DNA of 64,000 nt, from contig NZ_KB976986.1 of the NCBI RefSeq assembly GCF_000399665.1, forward strand, positions 372,001 through 436,000, given 5' to 3'. Source of the DNA: Acinetobacter calcoaceticus ANC 3811. GTDB taxonomy: Bacteria; Pseudomonadota; Gammaproteobacteria; Pseudomonadales; Moraxellaceae. This document shows positions 42,816-52,634 of this stretch, piece after piece. Within the stretch, counting starts at the first letter, position 1. Each line of letters opens with the position of its first letter. The position numbers and the translations under genes were made by a program. The notes under the pieces were generated by a model. It ran no database searches. It worked only from the letters and a program-made list of their open reading frames with translations, and was not told where the DNA came from.

Positions 42816-43391
42816 ATGACGGATTCAGCAACACAGATAATTCATCAAAATATTCACCAACGTCAATCTATTGGTCAATTGATTGAGCCTGCACCAAATG
42901 CAGATCAATTAGAGTTGGCTTTTCAAGCTGCTTTAACTGCTCCTGACCATCATAGACTTAAACCAACACGTTTTGTCGTTATCGAAGCTGAAAAACGTGC
43001 TGCATTTGGTGAGGTTTTAGCAAAAGCATTGGCCGATTTGGGTGAAACTGACTCAGCACAACTTGAGCGGGTTAAGCAACATCCTTTCCGTGCACCTTTA
43101 CTCATTTTAGCGCTTACGCAATTGCAAGATCATCCTAAGGTTCCGCATTTTGAACAGATTTTAAGTACTGGGGCTGCCGTACAAAATCTTTTATTGTCTT
43201 TGCAAGTTCAAGGTTTTTCGACGATGTGGCGTAGTGGTGCTGTTGTCGAGTCAAATTGGTTAAAACAGCATTTAGGATTGCAACCACATGATTTAATTTC
43301 AGGTATTATTTATGTGGGCACGGCAGCTAAAGCAATTGCACCACGTGCAGATATTGAAAGTAAAGAATTCGTAAAAGTTTGGCAGGCATAA
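42816..43391 (+). CDS. Nitroreductase family protein (YdjA-like)
   Basis: A 191-residue short nitroreductase-fold protein: RQSIGQLIEPAPNADQLELA at the N-terminus, APDHHRLKPTRFVVI for FMN phosphate binding, STGAAVQNLLLSLQVQGFST and MWRSGAVV, then LISGIIYVGT. This is the minimal YdjA type that binds FMN and reduces nitro compounds with NADPH; natural substrate unknown. It precedes gpsA by 34 bp and may be cotranscribed. Confidence 0.87.
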   Translation: MTDSATQIIHQNIHQRQSIGQLIEPAPNADQLELAFQAALTAPDHHRLKPTRFVVIEAEKRAAFGEVLAKALADLGETDSAQLERVKQHPFRAPLLILALTQLQDHPKVPHFEQILSTGAAVQNLLLSLQVQGFSTMWRSGAVVESNWLKQHLGLQPHDLISGIIYVGTAAKAIAPRADIESKEFVKVWQA

Positions 43392-43425
43392 AAGTCTGTA
43401 GAAGTAAGAAATAGGATAATAAAGC

Positions 43426-44499
43426 ATGACTGAATTTAAGTTTACAGATTTAGTGGAACCTGTTGCGGTCGATAAAAAAACGGCATTACGTATTACTGTT
43501 TTAGGTGGAGGCAGTTTTGGTACAGCTATGGCGAATTTAGCTGCACGTAATGGTTGTGACACCATGATCTGGATTCGTGATGCTGATACAGCAGAAGAAA
43601 TCAATAAAACGCATATTAATAAACGTTATTTGCCAGACTTTGTTTTAGAGCCATCATTACGCGCTGTGTGTGATCTAGAACAAGCAGTGTGTGATCGAGA
43701 TATTATTTTGGTGGCTATTCCTAGTCATTCATTTCGTGATGTATTAAAACAAATCGCTCCTTATATTACTGCACAGGCGGTTGTTTCTTTAACGAAGGGT
43801 GTCGAGGCTAAAACTTTTAGCTTCATGAGCGATATTATTCGTGAAGAATTGCCAGAAGTTCCTTATGGAGTGTTATCTGGCCCAAATCTCGCTAAGGAGA
43901 TTATGGCGGGTATGCCATCTGGTACTGTTATTGCCAGTGATTCTGAACTCGTTCGTTATGCTGTACAGCATGCTCTGCATAGTGCTTTATTCCGAGTTTT
44001 TGGTAGTGATGATGTGCATGGTGTTGAACTGGGTGGGGCACTTAAAAATATTTACGCCGTTGCAATGGGAATTGGAGCTGCTTACAAGATTGGTGAAAAC
44101 ACCAAGAGTATGATTTTAACGCGTGCTTTGGCTGAAATGAGCCGTTTTGCAGTCAAACAAGGTGCAAACCCATTAACGTTCTTAGGTTTATCTGGTGTTG
44201 GTGATTTATTTGCAACCTGTAATAGCCCTTTAAGCCGTAATTATCAAATTGGTTATGCTTTGGGTTCAGGTAAAACACTTGACCAAGCGAGTAAAGAATT
44301 GGGGCAAACCGCGGAAGGAATTAATACGATTGTTCAGGTGCGTGGTAAAGCAGAAGAACTAGACGTATATATGCCTATTACCAATGCTTTATATGAAGTT
44401 ATCTTTGAGGGGGCACCTCCTTTAAATATTGCCTTATCTCTGATGAAAAATGGACACCGTAGTGATGTTGAGTTTGTTTTACCTCATCATGAAGTCTGA
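43426..44499 (+). CDS. gpsA: Glycerol-3-phosphate dehydrogenase [NAD(P)+]
   Basis: The 357-residue protein has the nucleotide-binding VLGGGSFGTAMANL near residue 25, VSLTKGVEAKTF, LSGPNLAKEIMAGMPSG, VELGGALKNIYAVAMGIG with the catalytic Lys, and GLSGVGDLFATCNSPLSRN. It makes sn-glycerol 3-phosphate from dihydroxyacetone phosphate for phospholipid synthesis. An N-terminal extension of about 20 residues precedes the Rossmann fold. AGGA lies upstream of the ATG. It leads into sixA and gspL-gspM. Confidence 0.95.
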   Translation: MTEFKFTDLVEPVAVDKKTALRITVLGGGSFGTAMANLAARNGCDTMIWIRDADTAEEINKTHINKRYLPDFVLEPSLRAVCDLEQAVCDRDIILVAIPSHSFRDVLKQIAPYITAQAVVSLTKGVEAKTFSFMSDIIREELPEVPYGVLSGPNLAKEIMAGMPSGTVIASDSELVRYAVQHALHSALFRVFGSDDVHGVELGGALKNIYAVAMGIGAAYKIGENTKSMILTRALAEMSRFAVKQGANPLTFLGLSGVGDLFATCNSPLSRNYQIGYALGSGKTLDQASKELGQTAEGINTIVQVRGKAEELDVYMPITNALYEVIFEGAPPLNIALSLMKNGHRSDVEFVLPHHEV

Positions 44500-44555
44500 A
44501 GAATAAATGTCATAAATTACGGTTATAATGCAAGAATTATTGACAAGGAATATTT

Positions 44556-45014
44556 ATGCAACTGACATTAGTTCGTCATGGGGAAGCCGCTCCACCAGTG
44601 AATGGTAATGACACTAAACGTCCACTGACCGCTCGTGGACATGCTCAAGCTGAGCAGACAGCAACATTTTTAAAAGATATTGTTAAGCCTGATATTTTTG
44701 TAGTTAGTCCTTTATTACGTGCTCAAGAGACATTGGCGCATATTCAAGCTTATTTTAAAGATGTTCCAGTGCTGTTATGCGATAAAATCAAACCAGATGA
44801 TAATGCAAAAGAAGCAGTGGAGTGGTTGTCTCAAGTTCCTTATGAGTCAATTGTAGTCGTGTGTCATATGAATGTAGTAGGGTATATTGCTGAACTACTG
44901 ACACATGAAAACTTTAATCCATTTGCACTTGCCGAAGCTCGAATTTATGATCAGGCTGTTATTGCAACTGGTTTATCAACACAAAAAAATAGTTTTATAC
45001 CACAATATAATTAA
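44556..45014 (+). CDS. sixA: Phosphohistidine phosphatase SixA
   Basis: A 152-residue histidine-phosphatase-superfamily protein with catalytic RHG at 7-9 (H8), the second Arg in SPLLRAQET and the second His in VVCHMNVVGYIAELL. SixA removes phosphate from His residues of phosphotransfer proteins such as the PTS-Ntr chain. It sits between gpsA (56 bp) and gspL (19 bp) and is probably in the same transcript as gspLM. Confidence 0.9.
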   Translation: MQLTLVRHGEAAPPVNGNDTKRPLTARGHAQAEQTATFLKDIVKPDIFVVSPLLRAQETLAHIQAYFKDVPVLLCDKIKPDDNAKEAVEWLSQVPYESIVVVCHMNVVGYIAELLTHENFNPFALAEARIYDQAVIATGLSTQKNSFIPQYN

Positions 45015-45033
45015 AAAGGTCATTTAGCCCATT

Positions 45034-46173
45034 ATGCTGTATTTATGGATGCCTGAAACCAATGGAATATGGCATTGGTCTAACGGAGAAAATTGGTTGC
45101 AGGCAGCAAGTCTTGATCAATTAATACAAGACCTGCAATTACATCAAGGAAAAGAAGCTGTCATCTTTTTCCCTAGTCGCCATGCTCAGGTACTCCAGCA
45201 GCACATGGCAAAGTCTCATTACAAGCAACTAGGCGCAGATGGTGTTAAATATTTGCTTGAAGAGTTTGTGACTTTGCCTATTGATCATATGAAAGTCGTT
45301 CATCATTTTCATGCTGATCAATTAACCGTATTAGGGGTGGCAAAAACAACAGTAGAAACATGGCAGCATGCAATGGCTTTGCTGCCTATTAAAATCGTTG
45401 CGTTATTGCCAGACTTTCTAATTTTACCGGAACCTCAAGAGCAGCAAGTGGTCTTATGTAATATTGACCAGAAATTACTTGTGCGTGAAAGTAAATGGGT
45501 GGGTAATTCACTAGATGATCTAGGATTATTTTTAGAGTTCCAGCCAGTTGAAACACACTATCAATATAGTGGTTTGATAACAGAGCAGCTAGAAAGCTTG
45601 ATTGCAGCTTCAAGTGCCGAGCAGCGTTCAGAATTTATTTATCAATTTCAGGGTTTAGATAAACCTAAACAGCATCCTTTTAATGTTCTACCTAAAGCTA
45701 AAGGCCAAGAGCAAGCTGTTTCGGGGTATTGGAAAGCGTGTGCTGCTGTGGTTTTAGCAATTATAGTGGTTCAGTTTAGCTATGATTTATTGCGCTGGGT
45801 AAAGTTAAAAAGTGTGGCTAATCAAACCTCTGAGCAGACGATTGAGCAATATAAATATTGGTTTGGTTCCTCTAGTCGTGTAAATGAGCAAAACATAAAA
45901 AGCCAATTTGAAAGTCATTTACGCATGAGCAAGCAAGGTGATACACAAGCACTTTCTTTATTGAGCCGTGTTGGTCCTATTTTAATGCAAAGACAAATTT
46001 TAGCTCAGCAGTTAAATTATGATGCTTCAACACTAACTATGGCATTAAAAGCAAAGTCGGCAGACGATTTGCAAGCTTTAACTCAGCAACTTAACCAGCA
46101 GGGTTTTAAAGCGGAGCTCGGTAATGTTCAAGCCGATGGTGGTGGGGCAATTGGGGTGGTGAAAATACAATAA
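45034..46173 (+). CDS. gspL: Type II secretion system protein GspL
   Basis: The 379-residue protein has a cytoplasmic actin-like domain (about 1-215: LYLWMPETNGIWHWSNGENW), one membrane helix (about 232-250: AAVVLAIIVVQFSYDLL) and a periplasmic ferredoxin-like domain (about 300-379, LQALTQQLNQQGFKAELGNV). GspL recruits GspE to the inner membrane. Its stop overlaps the gspM start (TAATG). Only L and M are encoded here; the other gsp genes are elsewhere, apart from the GspE-type ATPase at 6.7 kb. Confidence 0.9.
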   Translation: MLYLWMPETNGIWHWSNGENWLQAASLDQLIQDLQLHQGKEAVIFFPSRHAQVLQQHMAKSHYKQLGADGVKYLLEEFVTLPIDHMKVVHHFHADQLTVLGVAKTTVETWQHAMALLPIKIVALLPDFLILPEPQEQQVVLCNIDQKLLVRESKWVGNSLDDLGLFLEFQPVETHYQYSGLITEQLESLIAASSAEQRSEFIYQFQGLDKPKQHPFNVLPKAKGQEQAVSGYWKACAAVVLAIIVVQFSYDLLRWVKLKSVANQTSEQTIEQYKYWFGSSSRVNEQNIKSQFESHLRMSKQGDTQALSLLSRVGPILMQRQILAQQLNYDASTLTMALKAKSADDLQALTQQLNQQGFKAELGNVQADGGGAIGVVKIQ

Positions 46174-46652
46174 TGAAAATGATAACTCAATTGCAAAACC
46201 GCTTTGATCAGTGGGTTGAACAAATCGTTCAATATTTAGATCGTTTAACTCTGCGTGAACGTATTATGGTGGTCTTTACTACAATCTTTGTAGTCGTGGC
46301 TATTGTTGGAGCTTCACTCTGGAAAATGCATTCTTTGGCAGAGCAGCAACAACAACGCTTAAATGATTTAAAAGATTTGATGGTATGGATGCAGAGTAAT
46401 GCCGTTACCATGAAGCCAGCGAATGAACTCGAATTAGGCCAATCGGAAAAAATACAACGAGTAGCTCAGCAACAAGGTTTAACGGTCACTTCTCAACAAA
46501 ATGGTGAGCAGTTACAAATTATTGTTACTCATCAGAATTATGCAATTTTAGCTAACTTTTTAACCCAACTTGCACAAATGGGCTTAAGTATTCAAAAGAT
46601 GGAAATGGTTTCAAGTGATGGACAGATTAAATTAACAGCGACGGTTCAATAA
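46173..46652 (+). CDS. gspM: Type II secretion system protein GspM
   Basis: The 159-residue protein has a short cytoplasmic part, the RLTLRERIMVVFTTIFVVVA membrane segment (about 25-50) characteristic of GspM, a coiled region and a periplasmic ferredoxin-like domain. It partners GspL in the inner-membrane platform. It overlaps gspL by one base. A second in-frame ATG two codons later could be used. Confidence 0.9.
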   Translation: MKMITQLQNRFDQWVEQIVQYLDRLTLRERIMVVFTTIFVVVAIVGASLWKMHSLAEQQQQRLNDLKDLMVWMQSNAVTMKPANELELGQSEKIQRVAQQQGLTVTSQQNGEQLQIIVTHQNYAILANFLTQLAQMGLSIQKMEMVSSDGQIKLTATVQ

Positions 46653-46741
46653 CATATTAAAATATGGTGTTCTTAAGCATGGTGTTTTGTGCTACCTGTG
46701 CCTATAATATGCCTACCTAAAATCAGTAGACTGTGATTGGT

Positions 46742-47746
46742 ATGTTATATTCACTTGCTCGCCCGATGTTGTTTAGTTTAGCACCAGAGCGTGCCCATGA
46801 ATTAACATTATCTATGCTTGATAAAGCACATAAGTTCGGCTTGCTACGCCAGAGCGTAGAATCAAAACCAACAACCTGTATGGGAATTGAATTTCCAAAT
46901 CCGGTAGGTTTAGCGGCTGGACTTGATAAGAATGGCGCACATATTGATTCTTTAGCTGGACTGGGTTTCGGTTTTATTGAAATTGGAACAATTACACCTC
47001 GTCCTCAGTCGGGTAATCCACAACCACGATTGTTCCGTATTCCTGAAGCGAAAGCCATTATTAACCGTATGGGGTTTAATAATGATGGTGTTGATAAGCT
47101 TGTTGAGAATGTCAAAGCTTCAAAATTTAAAGGAATTCTAGGTATCAATATTGGTAAGAATGCAGATACGCCTGTAGAAAAGGCTGTTGATGATTACCTG
47201 ATTTGCCTTGAGAAAGTTTATAACTACGCTTCTTATATTACCGTTAATATCTCATCTCCAAATACCAAGAACTTAAGAAGTTTACAAAGTGGTGATGCAT
47301 TAACTGAATTATTGCAAACATTAAAAGAAAGACAACTTGAGCTTGCCGAGCAATATAACCATTATGTTCCTTTAGTTTTAAAAGTTGCACCTGATTTAAC
47401 AGCAGAAGATGTTGAATTTATTGCAGCACAATTATTGCAATTTAAAATTGATGGTTTAATCGTTACCAATACGACTTTATCTAGAGAAGGTGTAGAAAAT
47501 CTTCCTTCTGGTAATGAGTCGGGCGGCTTGTCAGGTGCGCCTGTTTTTGAAAAAAGTACAGAATGCTTACGTTTATTTGCCCAAACGTTAAAAGGACAAA
47601 TCCCGTTAATTGGCGTGGGTGGGATTTTGTCGGGTGAACAAGCAGCAGTCAAACAGCAAGCTGGAGCAACACTAGTACAGATCTATAGTGGATTGATTTA
47701 CACCGGTCCTATATTAGTAAAGCAATGTGTTGCAGCCATGACTTAA
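46742..47746 (+). CDS. pyrD: Dihydroorotate dehydrogenase (quinone)
   Basis: The start ATG 46742 gives 334 aa; the GTG at 46733 is unlikely. It is a class 2 (membrane-associated) enzyme: N-terminal amphipathic region ([20 protein letters not shown]), [48 protein letters not shown] with the catalytic Ser, and IGVGGILSG. It oxidises dihydroorotate with FMN and passes electrons to quinone. It abuts cvpA. Confidence 0.96.
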   Translation: MLYSLARPMLFSLAPERAHELTLSMLDKAHKFGLLRQSVESKPTTCMGIEFPNPVGLAAGLDKNGAHIDSLAGLGFGFIEIGTITPRPQSGNPQPRLFRIPEAKAIINRMGFNNDGVDKLVENVKASKFKGILGINIGKNADTPVEKAVDDYLICLEKVYNYASYITVNISSPNTKNLRSLQSGDALTELLQTLKERQLELAEQYNHYVPLVLKVAPDLTAEDVEFIAAQLLQFKIDGLIVTNTTLSREGVENLPSGNESGGLSGAPVFEKSTECLRLFAQTLKGQIPLIGVGGILSGEQAAVKQQAGATLVQIYSGLIYTGPILVKQCVAAMT

Positions 47747-47752
47747 GTGAAT

Positions 47753-48340
47753 ATGAACACAATTGATATCATTATTCTGATACTTTTGCTCATTGGGGGG
47801 CTAAACGGTTTGCGACAAGGATTTATCAAAGCCTTTGCGAACTTGGTAGGATGGATCATTGCATTAATTATGGGTGCAAAATATGCTGTCCTCCTTGCGC
47901 CGTCCATGTCGGGTTTAAGTCATGATCCGGTTGTTCAAAAAATTGCAGCTTTCGCATTTATAGCACTTTTGATCATTGTTTTAACATGGATCGTCACTGC
48001 ATTTTTAAATGGCCTCTTGAAAAGTCTGAAATTGGGGCCATTAAATCGTTTAGCAGGTGGTGCTTTTGGTTCCTTAAAAGGCTTGTTGGTTGTGTTGATT
48101 ACAATGCAGGGCGTAGGGCCTTGGGTTGAAAGTTCACCAAACTGGAAACAGTCCATACTTATACAATTTTTACTGCCTTATGCCCCTTTAGCGACTGAGT
48201 TGTCTAAAGATGCAGCGAGTGAGGCATTTCATCAAATAACATCTGGAGGTAGTGCATCAAGCACTCCTTCAAAAACAATGGACGAATCGGAAGATTTAGA
48301 AAACCGATCCGACCATTCGACAAAGAATCCTTTTTATTAA
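47753..48340 (+). CDS. cvpA: CvpA family membrane protein
   Basis: A protein of about 195 residues with four membrane helices (IDIIILILLLIGGLNGLRQG then FIKAFANLVGWIIALIMG) and a hydrophilic, Ser-rich tail (ASSTPSKTMDESEDLENRSD). CvpA is needed for colicin V production in E. coli and for envelope stress tolerance. The start is ATG 47753 or GTG 47747, both directly after the pyrD stop. It precedes purF, as in many gammaproteobacteria. Confidence 0.9.
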   Translation: MNTIDIIILILLLIGGLNGLRQGFIKAFANLVGWIIALIMGAKYAVLLAPSMSGLSHDPVVQKIAAFAFIALLIIVLTWIVTAFLNGLLKSLKLGPLNRLAGGAFGSLKGLLVVLITMQGVGPWVESSPNWKQSILIQFLLPYAPLATELSKDAASEAFHQITSGGSASSTPSKTMDESEDLENRSDHSTKNPFY

Positions 48341-48365
48341 TTCCTAGCTTGTCTGCGAGGTTGCT

Positions 48366-49907
48366 ATGTGTGGAGTTGTTGGTATAGCCGGTAAATCGCC
48401 AGTGAACCAAATGTTGTTTGATGCTTTAACGATGTTGCAACATCGTGGGCAAGATGCAGCTGGAATAGTAACCTGCCATGAAGGCCGTCTTTTCCTTCGT
48501 AAGGATAACGGTATGGTGCGTGATGTTTTTCATACTCGTCATATGAGAGCATTACTTGGTAATTATGGTATTGGCCATGTACGTTACCCAACTGCTGGTT
48601 CTGCTAGCAGTGCTGAAGCACAACCATTTTATGTGAACTCACCTTACGGTATTACGCTTGCGCATAATGGTAATTTAACCAATGCCGAAGATATTCATGA
48701 TGACCTGTTTAAAACAGATTTACGTCATATGAATACTGATTCTGACTCAGAAGTTCTTTTGAACGTATTCGCGCATGAGTTGCAGAAGAACGGTACTTTA
48801 AACCCTACACCAGATGATATTTTCCACACAGTTACTCGTGTACACGAGCGCTGTCTAGGTGCATATGGCGTAGTGGCGATGATTACTGGTCATGGTTTAG
48901 TTGGTTTCCGCGATCCAAATGGTATTCGCCCACTAATCTATGGTTCACGTATGACTGAACAAGGCGAGATGGAATACATCATCGCTTCTGAATCAGTTGC
49001 TATTACAGCTCTTGGTTTCAAAATTGAGCGTGACATTGAACCAGGTGAAGCAATTTTTATCACTGCTGATGGTGAATTATATTCAAGACAATGTGCAGCT
49101 AATCCAAAATACCGTCCATGTATTTTTGAATATGTTTATTTTGCGCGTCCTGATGCCATTATTGACGGAATTTCAGTTTATAAAGCCCGTTTAAAAATGG
49201 GTGAAAAGCTTGCTCATAAAATCTTACGTGATTGGGGTGAGGACCATGATATTGATGTGGTTATTCCAATTCCAGATACGAGCCGTACTTCAGCATTAGA
49301 ACTTGCAAATATTCTAGGTGTGAAGTTCCGTGAAGGTTTTATGAAAAACCGTTACATCGGTCGTACCTTCATTATGCCAGGTCAGCAACAGCGAAAAAAA
49401 TCAGTACGCCAGAAATTAAACCCTGTTGAACTAGAGTTTAAGGGTAAGAATGTTTTACTGGTTGATGACTCAATTGTTCGTGGTACAACCTGTAACGAAA
49501 TCATCCAGATGGCACGTGATTCTGGTGCGAAAAAAGTATACTTTGCATCAGCTGCACCTCAGGTTATGTATCCAAACGTTTACGGTATTGATATGCCTGC
49601 TAAAACTGAGCTAATTGCTTCAGAGCGCAGTGTAGAAGAGATCCAAGAAATTATTGGTGCTGACCGTTTGGTTTTCCAAGACTTGGAAGACTTGAAAAAT
49701 GCAGTACGTACTAGCAAAGTACCTGATCTAACTGAGTTTGATTGCTCTGTATTTGATGGGATCTATGTCACAGGCGATATTGATGGTGCTTATCTAAATA
49801 ATTTGGAGCAGAAGCGTAATGATTCTGCGAAAAAGAAAAAAGATGGTTACATTGATGTCAATGTTGACGCAGCTTCTGTCGATTTAACTGGCATTAAAGA
49901 AGAATAG
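48366..49907 (+). CDS. purF: Amidophosphoribosyltransferase
   Basis: The 513-residue protein starts MCGVVGIAG, so after Met removal Cys is the N-terminal glutaminase nucleophile, without propeptide. Glutaminase motifs: [11 protein letters not shown] and THNGNL-like LAHNGNLTN. The PRPP loop is [13 protein letters not shown]. It performs the first committed step of purine synthesis. cvpA lies 25 bp upstream, the classical cvpA-purF order, and a strong terminator follows. Confidence 0.97.
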   Translation: MCGVVGIAGKSPVNQMLFDALTMLQHRGQDAAGIVTCHEGRLFLRKDNGMVRDVFHTRHMRALLGNYGIGHVRYPTAGSASSAEAQPFYVNSPYGITLAHNGNLTNAEDIHDDLFKTDLRHMNTDSDSEVLLNVFAHELQKNGTLNPTPDDIFHTVTRVHERCLGAYGVVAMITGHGLVGFRDPNGIRPLIYGSRMTEQGEMEYIIASESVAITALGFKIERDIEPGEAIFITADGELYSRQCAANPKYRPCIFEYVYFARPDAIIDGISVYKARLKMGEKLAHKILRDWGEDHDIDVVIPIPDTSRTSALELANILGVKFREGFMKNRYIGRTFIMPGQQQRKKSVRQKLNPVELEFKGKNVLLVDDSIVRGTTCNEIIQMARDSGAKKVYFASAAPQVMYPNVYGIDMPAKTELIASERSVEEIQEIIGADRLVFQDLEDLKNAVRTSKVPDLTEFDCSVFDGIYVTGDIDGAYLNNLEQKRNDSAKKKKDGYIDVNVDAASVDLTGIKEE

Positions 49908-49916
49908 AAATAGCTG

Positions 49917-49946
49917 AAAAAAGCGGGTGTTTCCCGCTTTTTTCTT
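49917..49946 (+). terminator. Intrinsic terminator after purF
   Basis: AAAAAAGCGGG (49917-49927) and CCCGCTTTTTT (49933-49943), loop TGTTT. Confidence 0.95.
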
Positions 49947-49985
49947 TTATGATGAAAACTAACAATGTAATTGGGAATATTTACA

Positions 49986-51875
49986 TTGAAAGAAGTAAGC
50001 CACTATCTAATCGAAAATAAGAATATGGCATGGTCCATCACTATGTGTTTGGTTGCTGTGCTGCTTACCATTTTTATCTTAAATTTAATTTTAGGTTTAC
50101 TCGTCCATTTTTTTGATTATAGTCAGCCCATTTGGTGGCACACTTTAAGTCCGTATTTTGTAGCACTATTACTTTTTATTATGGTTTGGTCAGTAGTTAC
50201 TGAACTTTATATCTTGCGTAAAGGTGGACATTCTTTAGCAAAACAACTTAAAGCACGTCGTTTAGTAAAAGAAGAAAGTACACCAGAAGAGCTTGAAGCA
50301 TTAAAAATTACTGAATATTTGGCGCAAAATTTTTCACTTAAAGTTCCAACCTTATATGTTTTACCTGATGAAGTCGGTGTAAATGCACTTACAGCAGGTT
50401 TTCACCCTAAAGATATTGTGATTATTTTGACGTGGGGAGCTCTGCAAAATCTAGATAAACTTGAACTATATGGTTTGTTGGGCCATGAGTTTAATCAGAT
50501 TTTATCGGGTGAGGCTGTTGAGAATACTAAATTAAAGATTTTATATAGTGGATTAACAACGTTTAGCCAGTGGGGCAGTAAATTAGCAAAACAGGGTTTT
50601 AAGCGCTATAGCCCTGGTTATAAACATAAATTTGAAACCGTGTTTGTTGCGGTGGGTGGTGTTATTTGGCTGGCTGGAAGCCTAGGCGTACTGATTACTC
50701 GATTTATTAAATATTTAACCTTAAGTGGTCGTACATTTCGTAATGACCAAAAAACGGTACGATTATTAAAAAATAGTGCCAATACTCAGACTTTATTACG
50801 TATTTATGTTCACCATTCTGGTTCACAAATTCATAGTGCTTATTCTGAGTCAATCGCGCATATGTGTTTTGCGAACTCACTTAGTCCGCAAAGCTGGATG
50901 AATATTCACCCAAGTATTCGTGTACGGATTTATGAGTTAAATCCGACTTTGCTACAAGATTTACAATTAGAAAATTTAAAAAAACTCCGTAATCGCCCGT
51001 TATTTAGTTTATTTCATTTTTTAGAGGAATCTGAAAAAGAAATTTATGTTCCGTGGTCATCTCCACAACCTTTGCCTTTACTGCGGTTGTCACCAATTAG
51101 TTTTGCATTAAATGATGCCATTAAGCCTCTTAGTAGTGATGTACGTCGAAATAAAAAGCGTCCTGAACTCATTCAGCGTGCACTTCAAACTGCTACGGGT
51201 TCACGTGAGGTAATGGTCGCTATTTTGATGATTCGCCAATATCGAGAATTTATTCCTAAAGATGCGCCAGTGAGTCATGCGATTATTGATGCCTTATTAA
51301 ATCTTGATGGACGTATTCATATTCAGATATTTCATGATGCCTGTAAAAACATTGGACATATGCCAGCAAGCATTGCGCGGCAATTTCTAACAAAACTAGC
51401 GCTCATTATTCAAGAAGATGGCGAAATTGGTTTGTTAGATGCACTTTTGTTGGAGCGGGTTAAATATGAATTAAATTTGATGCCGTTACATTTGCCAACA
51501 GCACTTGAAGAAGTGAAACCTCAAATTGTTCGTTTGATTGATGCTTTACTTCATGTTCAGCAAATTAATAGTCCAAATCAGTTAGAAGTGCGTGAGCGTA
51601 TTTTACGTTCGCTGCTCAATCCAGATGAAATGTATGTCTATGATGAGATTTCAGATGAGCCGTTGGATTTGGCCGAAATTTTAAATGATATTGCGGGATT
51701 ATTATTGCGTGACCGTCTTAGTATTCTGGCGATTGCAGAAATGTGCTTATGGAGCGATCGCATTATCACGCAAGACGAACTAGATGTACTTGAATTGCTT
51801 TATTGGCGTTTTGGCTTTGAGACAGAAGAAATTGTTGAGCAAATGCAAAAAAGAAATAGTGTTATGATTATTTAA
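49986..51875 (+). CDS. M48-like membrane protein lacking the zinc-protease signature
   Basis: Start is uncertain: TTG 49971, TTG 49986 (GGGAA 8 bases upstream; chosen) or ATG 50025. The layout is that of M48 proteases (two N-terminal membrane helices, a catalytic-helix position, a third helix), but HExxH reads HEFNQ (LLGHEFNQILSG) and the later ExxAD region reads SESIAHMCFA. Zinc catalysis is therefore unlikely. A soluble helical C-terminal part of about 300 residues follows, with a basic patch (DVRRNKKRPEL) and a terB-like ending (DRIITQDELDVLELLYWRFG). Function unknown. Confidence 0.7.
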   Translation: MKEVSHYLIENKNMAWSITMCLVAVLLTIFILNLILGLLVHFFDYSQPIWWHTLSPYFVALLLFIMVWSVVTELYILRKGGHSLAKQLKARRLVKEESTPEELEALKITEYLAQNFSLKVPTLYVLPDEVGVNALTAGFHPKDIVIILTWGALQNLDKLELYGLLGHEFNQILSGEAVENTKLKILYSGLTTFSQWGSKLAKQGFKRYSPGYKHKFETVFVAVGGVIWLAGSLGVLITRFIKYLTLSGRTFRNDQKTVRLLKNSANTQTLLRIYVHHSGSQIHSAYSESIAHMCFANSLSPQSWMNIHPSIRVRIYELNPTLLQDLQLENLKKLRNRPLFSLFHFLEESEKEIYVPWSSPQPLPLLRLSPISFALNDAIKPLSSDVRRNKKRPELIQRALQTATGSREVMVAILMIRQYREFIPKDAPVSHAIIDALLNLDGRIHIQIFHDACKNIGHMPASIARQFLTKLALIIQEDGEIGLLDALLLERVKYELNLMPLHLPTALEEVKPQIVRLIDALLHVQQINSPNQLEVRERILRSLLNPDEMYVYDEISDEPLDLAEILNDIAGLLLRDRLSILAIAEMCLWSDRIITQDELDVLELLYWRFGFETEEIVEQMQKRNSVMII

Positions 51876-51975
51876 AAGACATCTACGATTATAAAAACAA
51901 CTGAACGAAATAAAACACTGAAAAAAAAACTGAAGCCCGTTAGAATGTAGCTTGAGTAAAGGTATTGATTCACAC

Positions 51976-52623
51976 ATGATTGGGCAGCAAAGAAATATAT
52001 TGGCAACTTTAGGAATAGATTTGTGGATTCCTAAGACACAGGCATGCCAAAAAAATAATGCTCAAAGTCTTTGGCGAGATCATGTGGTTGAAGAACCTGA
52101 ACCGATTATATTGCCTTCTGTAGAGCCTATAGTTGTTGAGCAGCCCACAAAGCCACAAATTAAGGATATTCCAAAAGTTGAACCTGAAATTGTGGCGCCA
52201 GTGTCAATGCCGGTTCAACCTGTTATAGAACCTCGCAATGAAGTGCAAGCACCTGTCATTAAGATTGCTTCATTTGAGTTGCAGGCTTTTTCTCTTGAAA
52301 AATGTGTTATTTTTTTAGATGTTACCAATTTAAATGAAGAAGAAAAACAGCTCTGGATTAACATACAAAAAGCAAAAATAGGGCAGTATGCTGAATTAAA
52401 GTGGCCTTTTCCTTTAGCTACTTATCAAGATCAGCGGGGTGCTGGTTCATATATACAAGGCTTCTTAGATGCTGTCGCAGCAGAGAAGAAGATATTGTGT
52501 CTTGGTGACTGTTCTTATATTCAACACGCTAATATTATTCATTTGGCAAGTTTAAAAGAAATGCTGGAGAAACCACTCCTTAAAAAAAGGTTATGGAAAT
52601 TAATGCAAGATAACAACGAGTAG
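51976..52623 (+). CDS. holD: Probable DNA polymerase III psi subunit (HolD-like)
   Basis: The start ATG 51976 (215 aa) is preferred over TTG 51952. The N-terminal QQRNILATLGIDLWIPK resembles the HolD peptide that binds the clamp loader (E. coli: LQQLGITQWSLRRP). The C-terminal SLKEMLEKPLLKKRLWKLMQ resembles its last helix (xxARxALWQQI). Between them lies a Pro/Glu/Val-rich linker (about 45-95), longer than in E. coli. The remainder (VIFLDVTNLNEEEKQLWINI) fits the psi core. This is motif-level similarity, so the call is tentative. rimI does not follow here. Confidence 0.55.
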   Translation: MIGQQRNILATLGIDLWIPKTQACQKNNAQSLWRDHVVEEPEPIILPSVEPIVVEQPTKPQIKDIPKVEPEIVAPVSMPVQPVIEPRNEVQAPVIKIASFELQAFSLEKCVIFLDVTNLNEEEKQLWINIQKAKIGQYAELKWPFPLATYQDQRGAGSYIQGFLDAVAAEKKILCLGDCSYIQHANIIHLASLKEMLEKPLLKKRLWKLMQDNNE

Positions 52624-52634
52624 TAGGGATTTAC

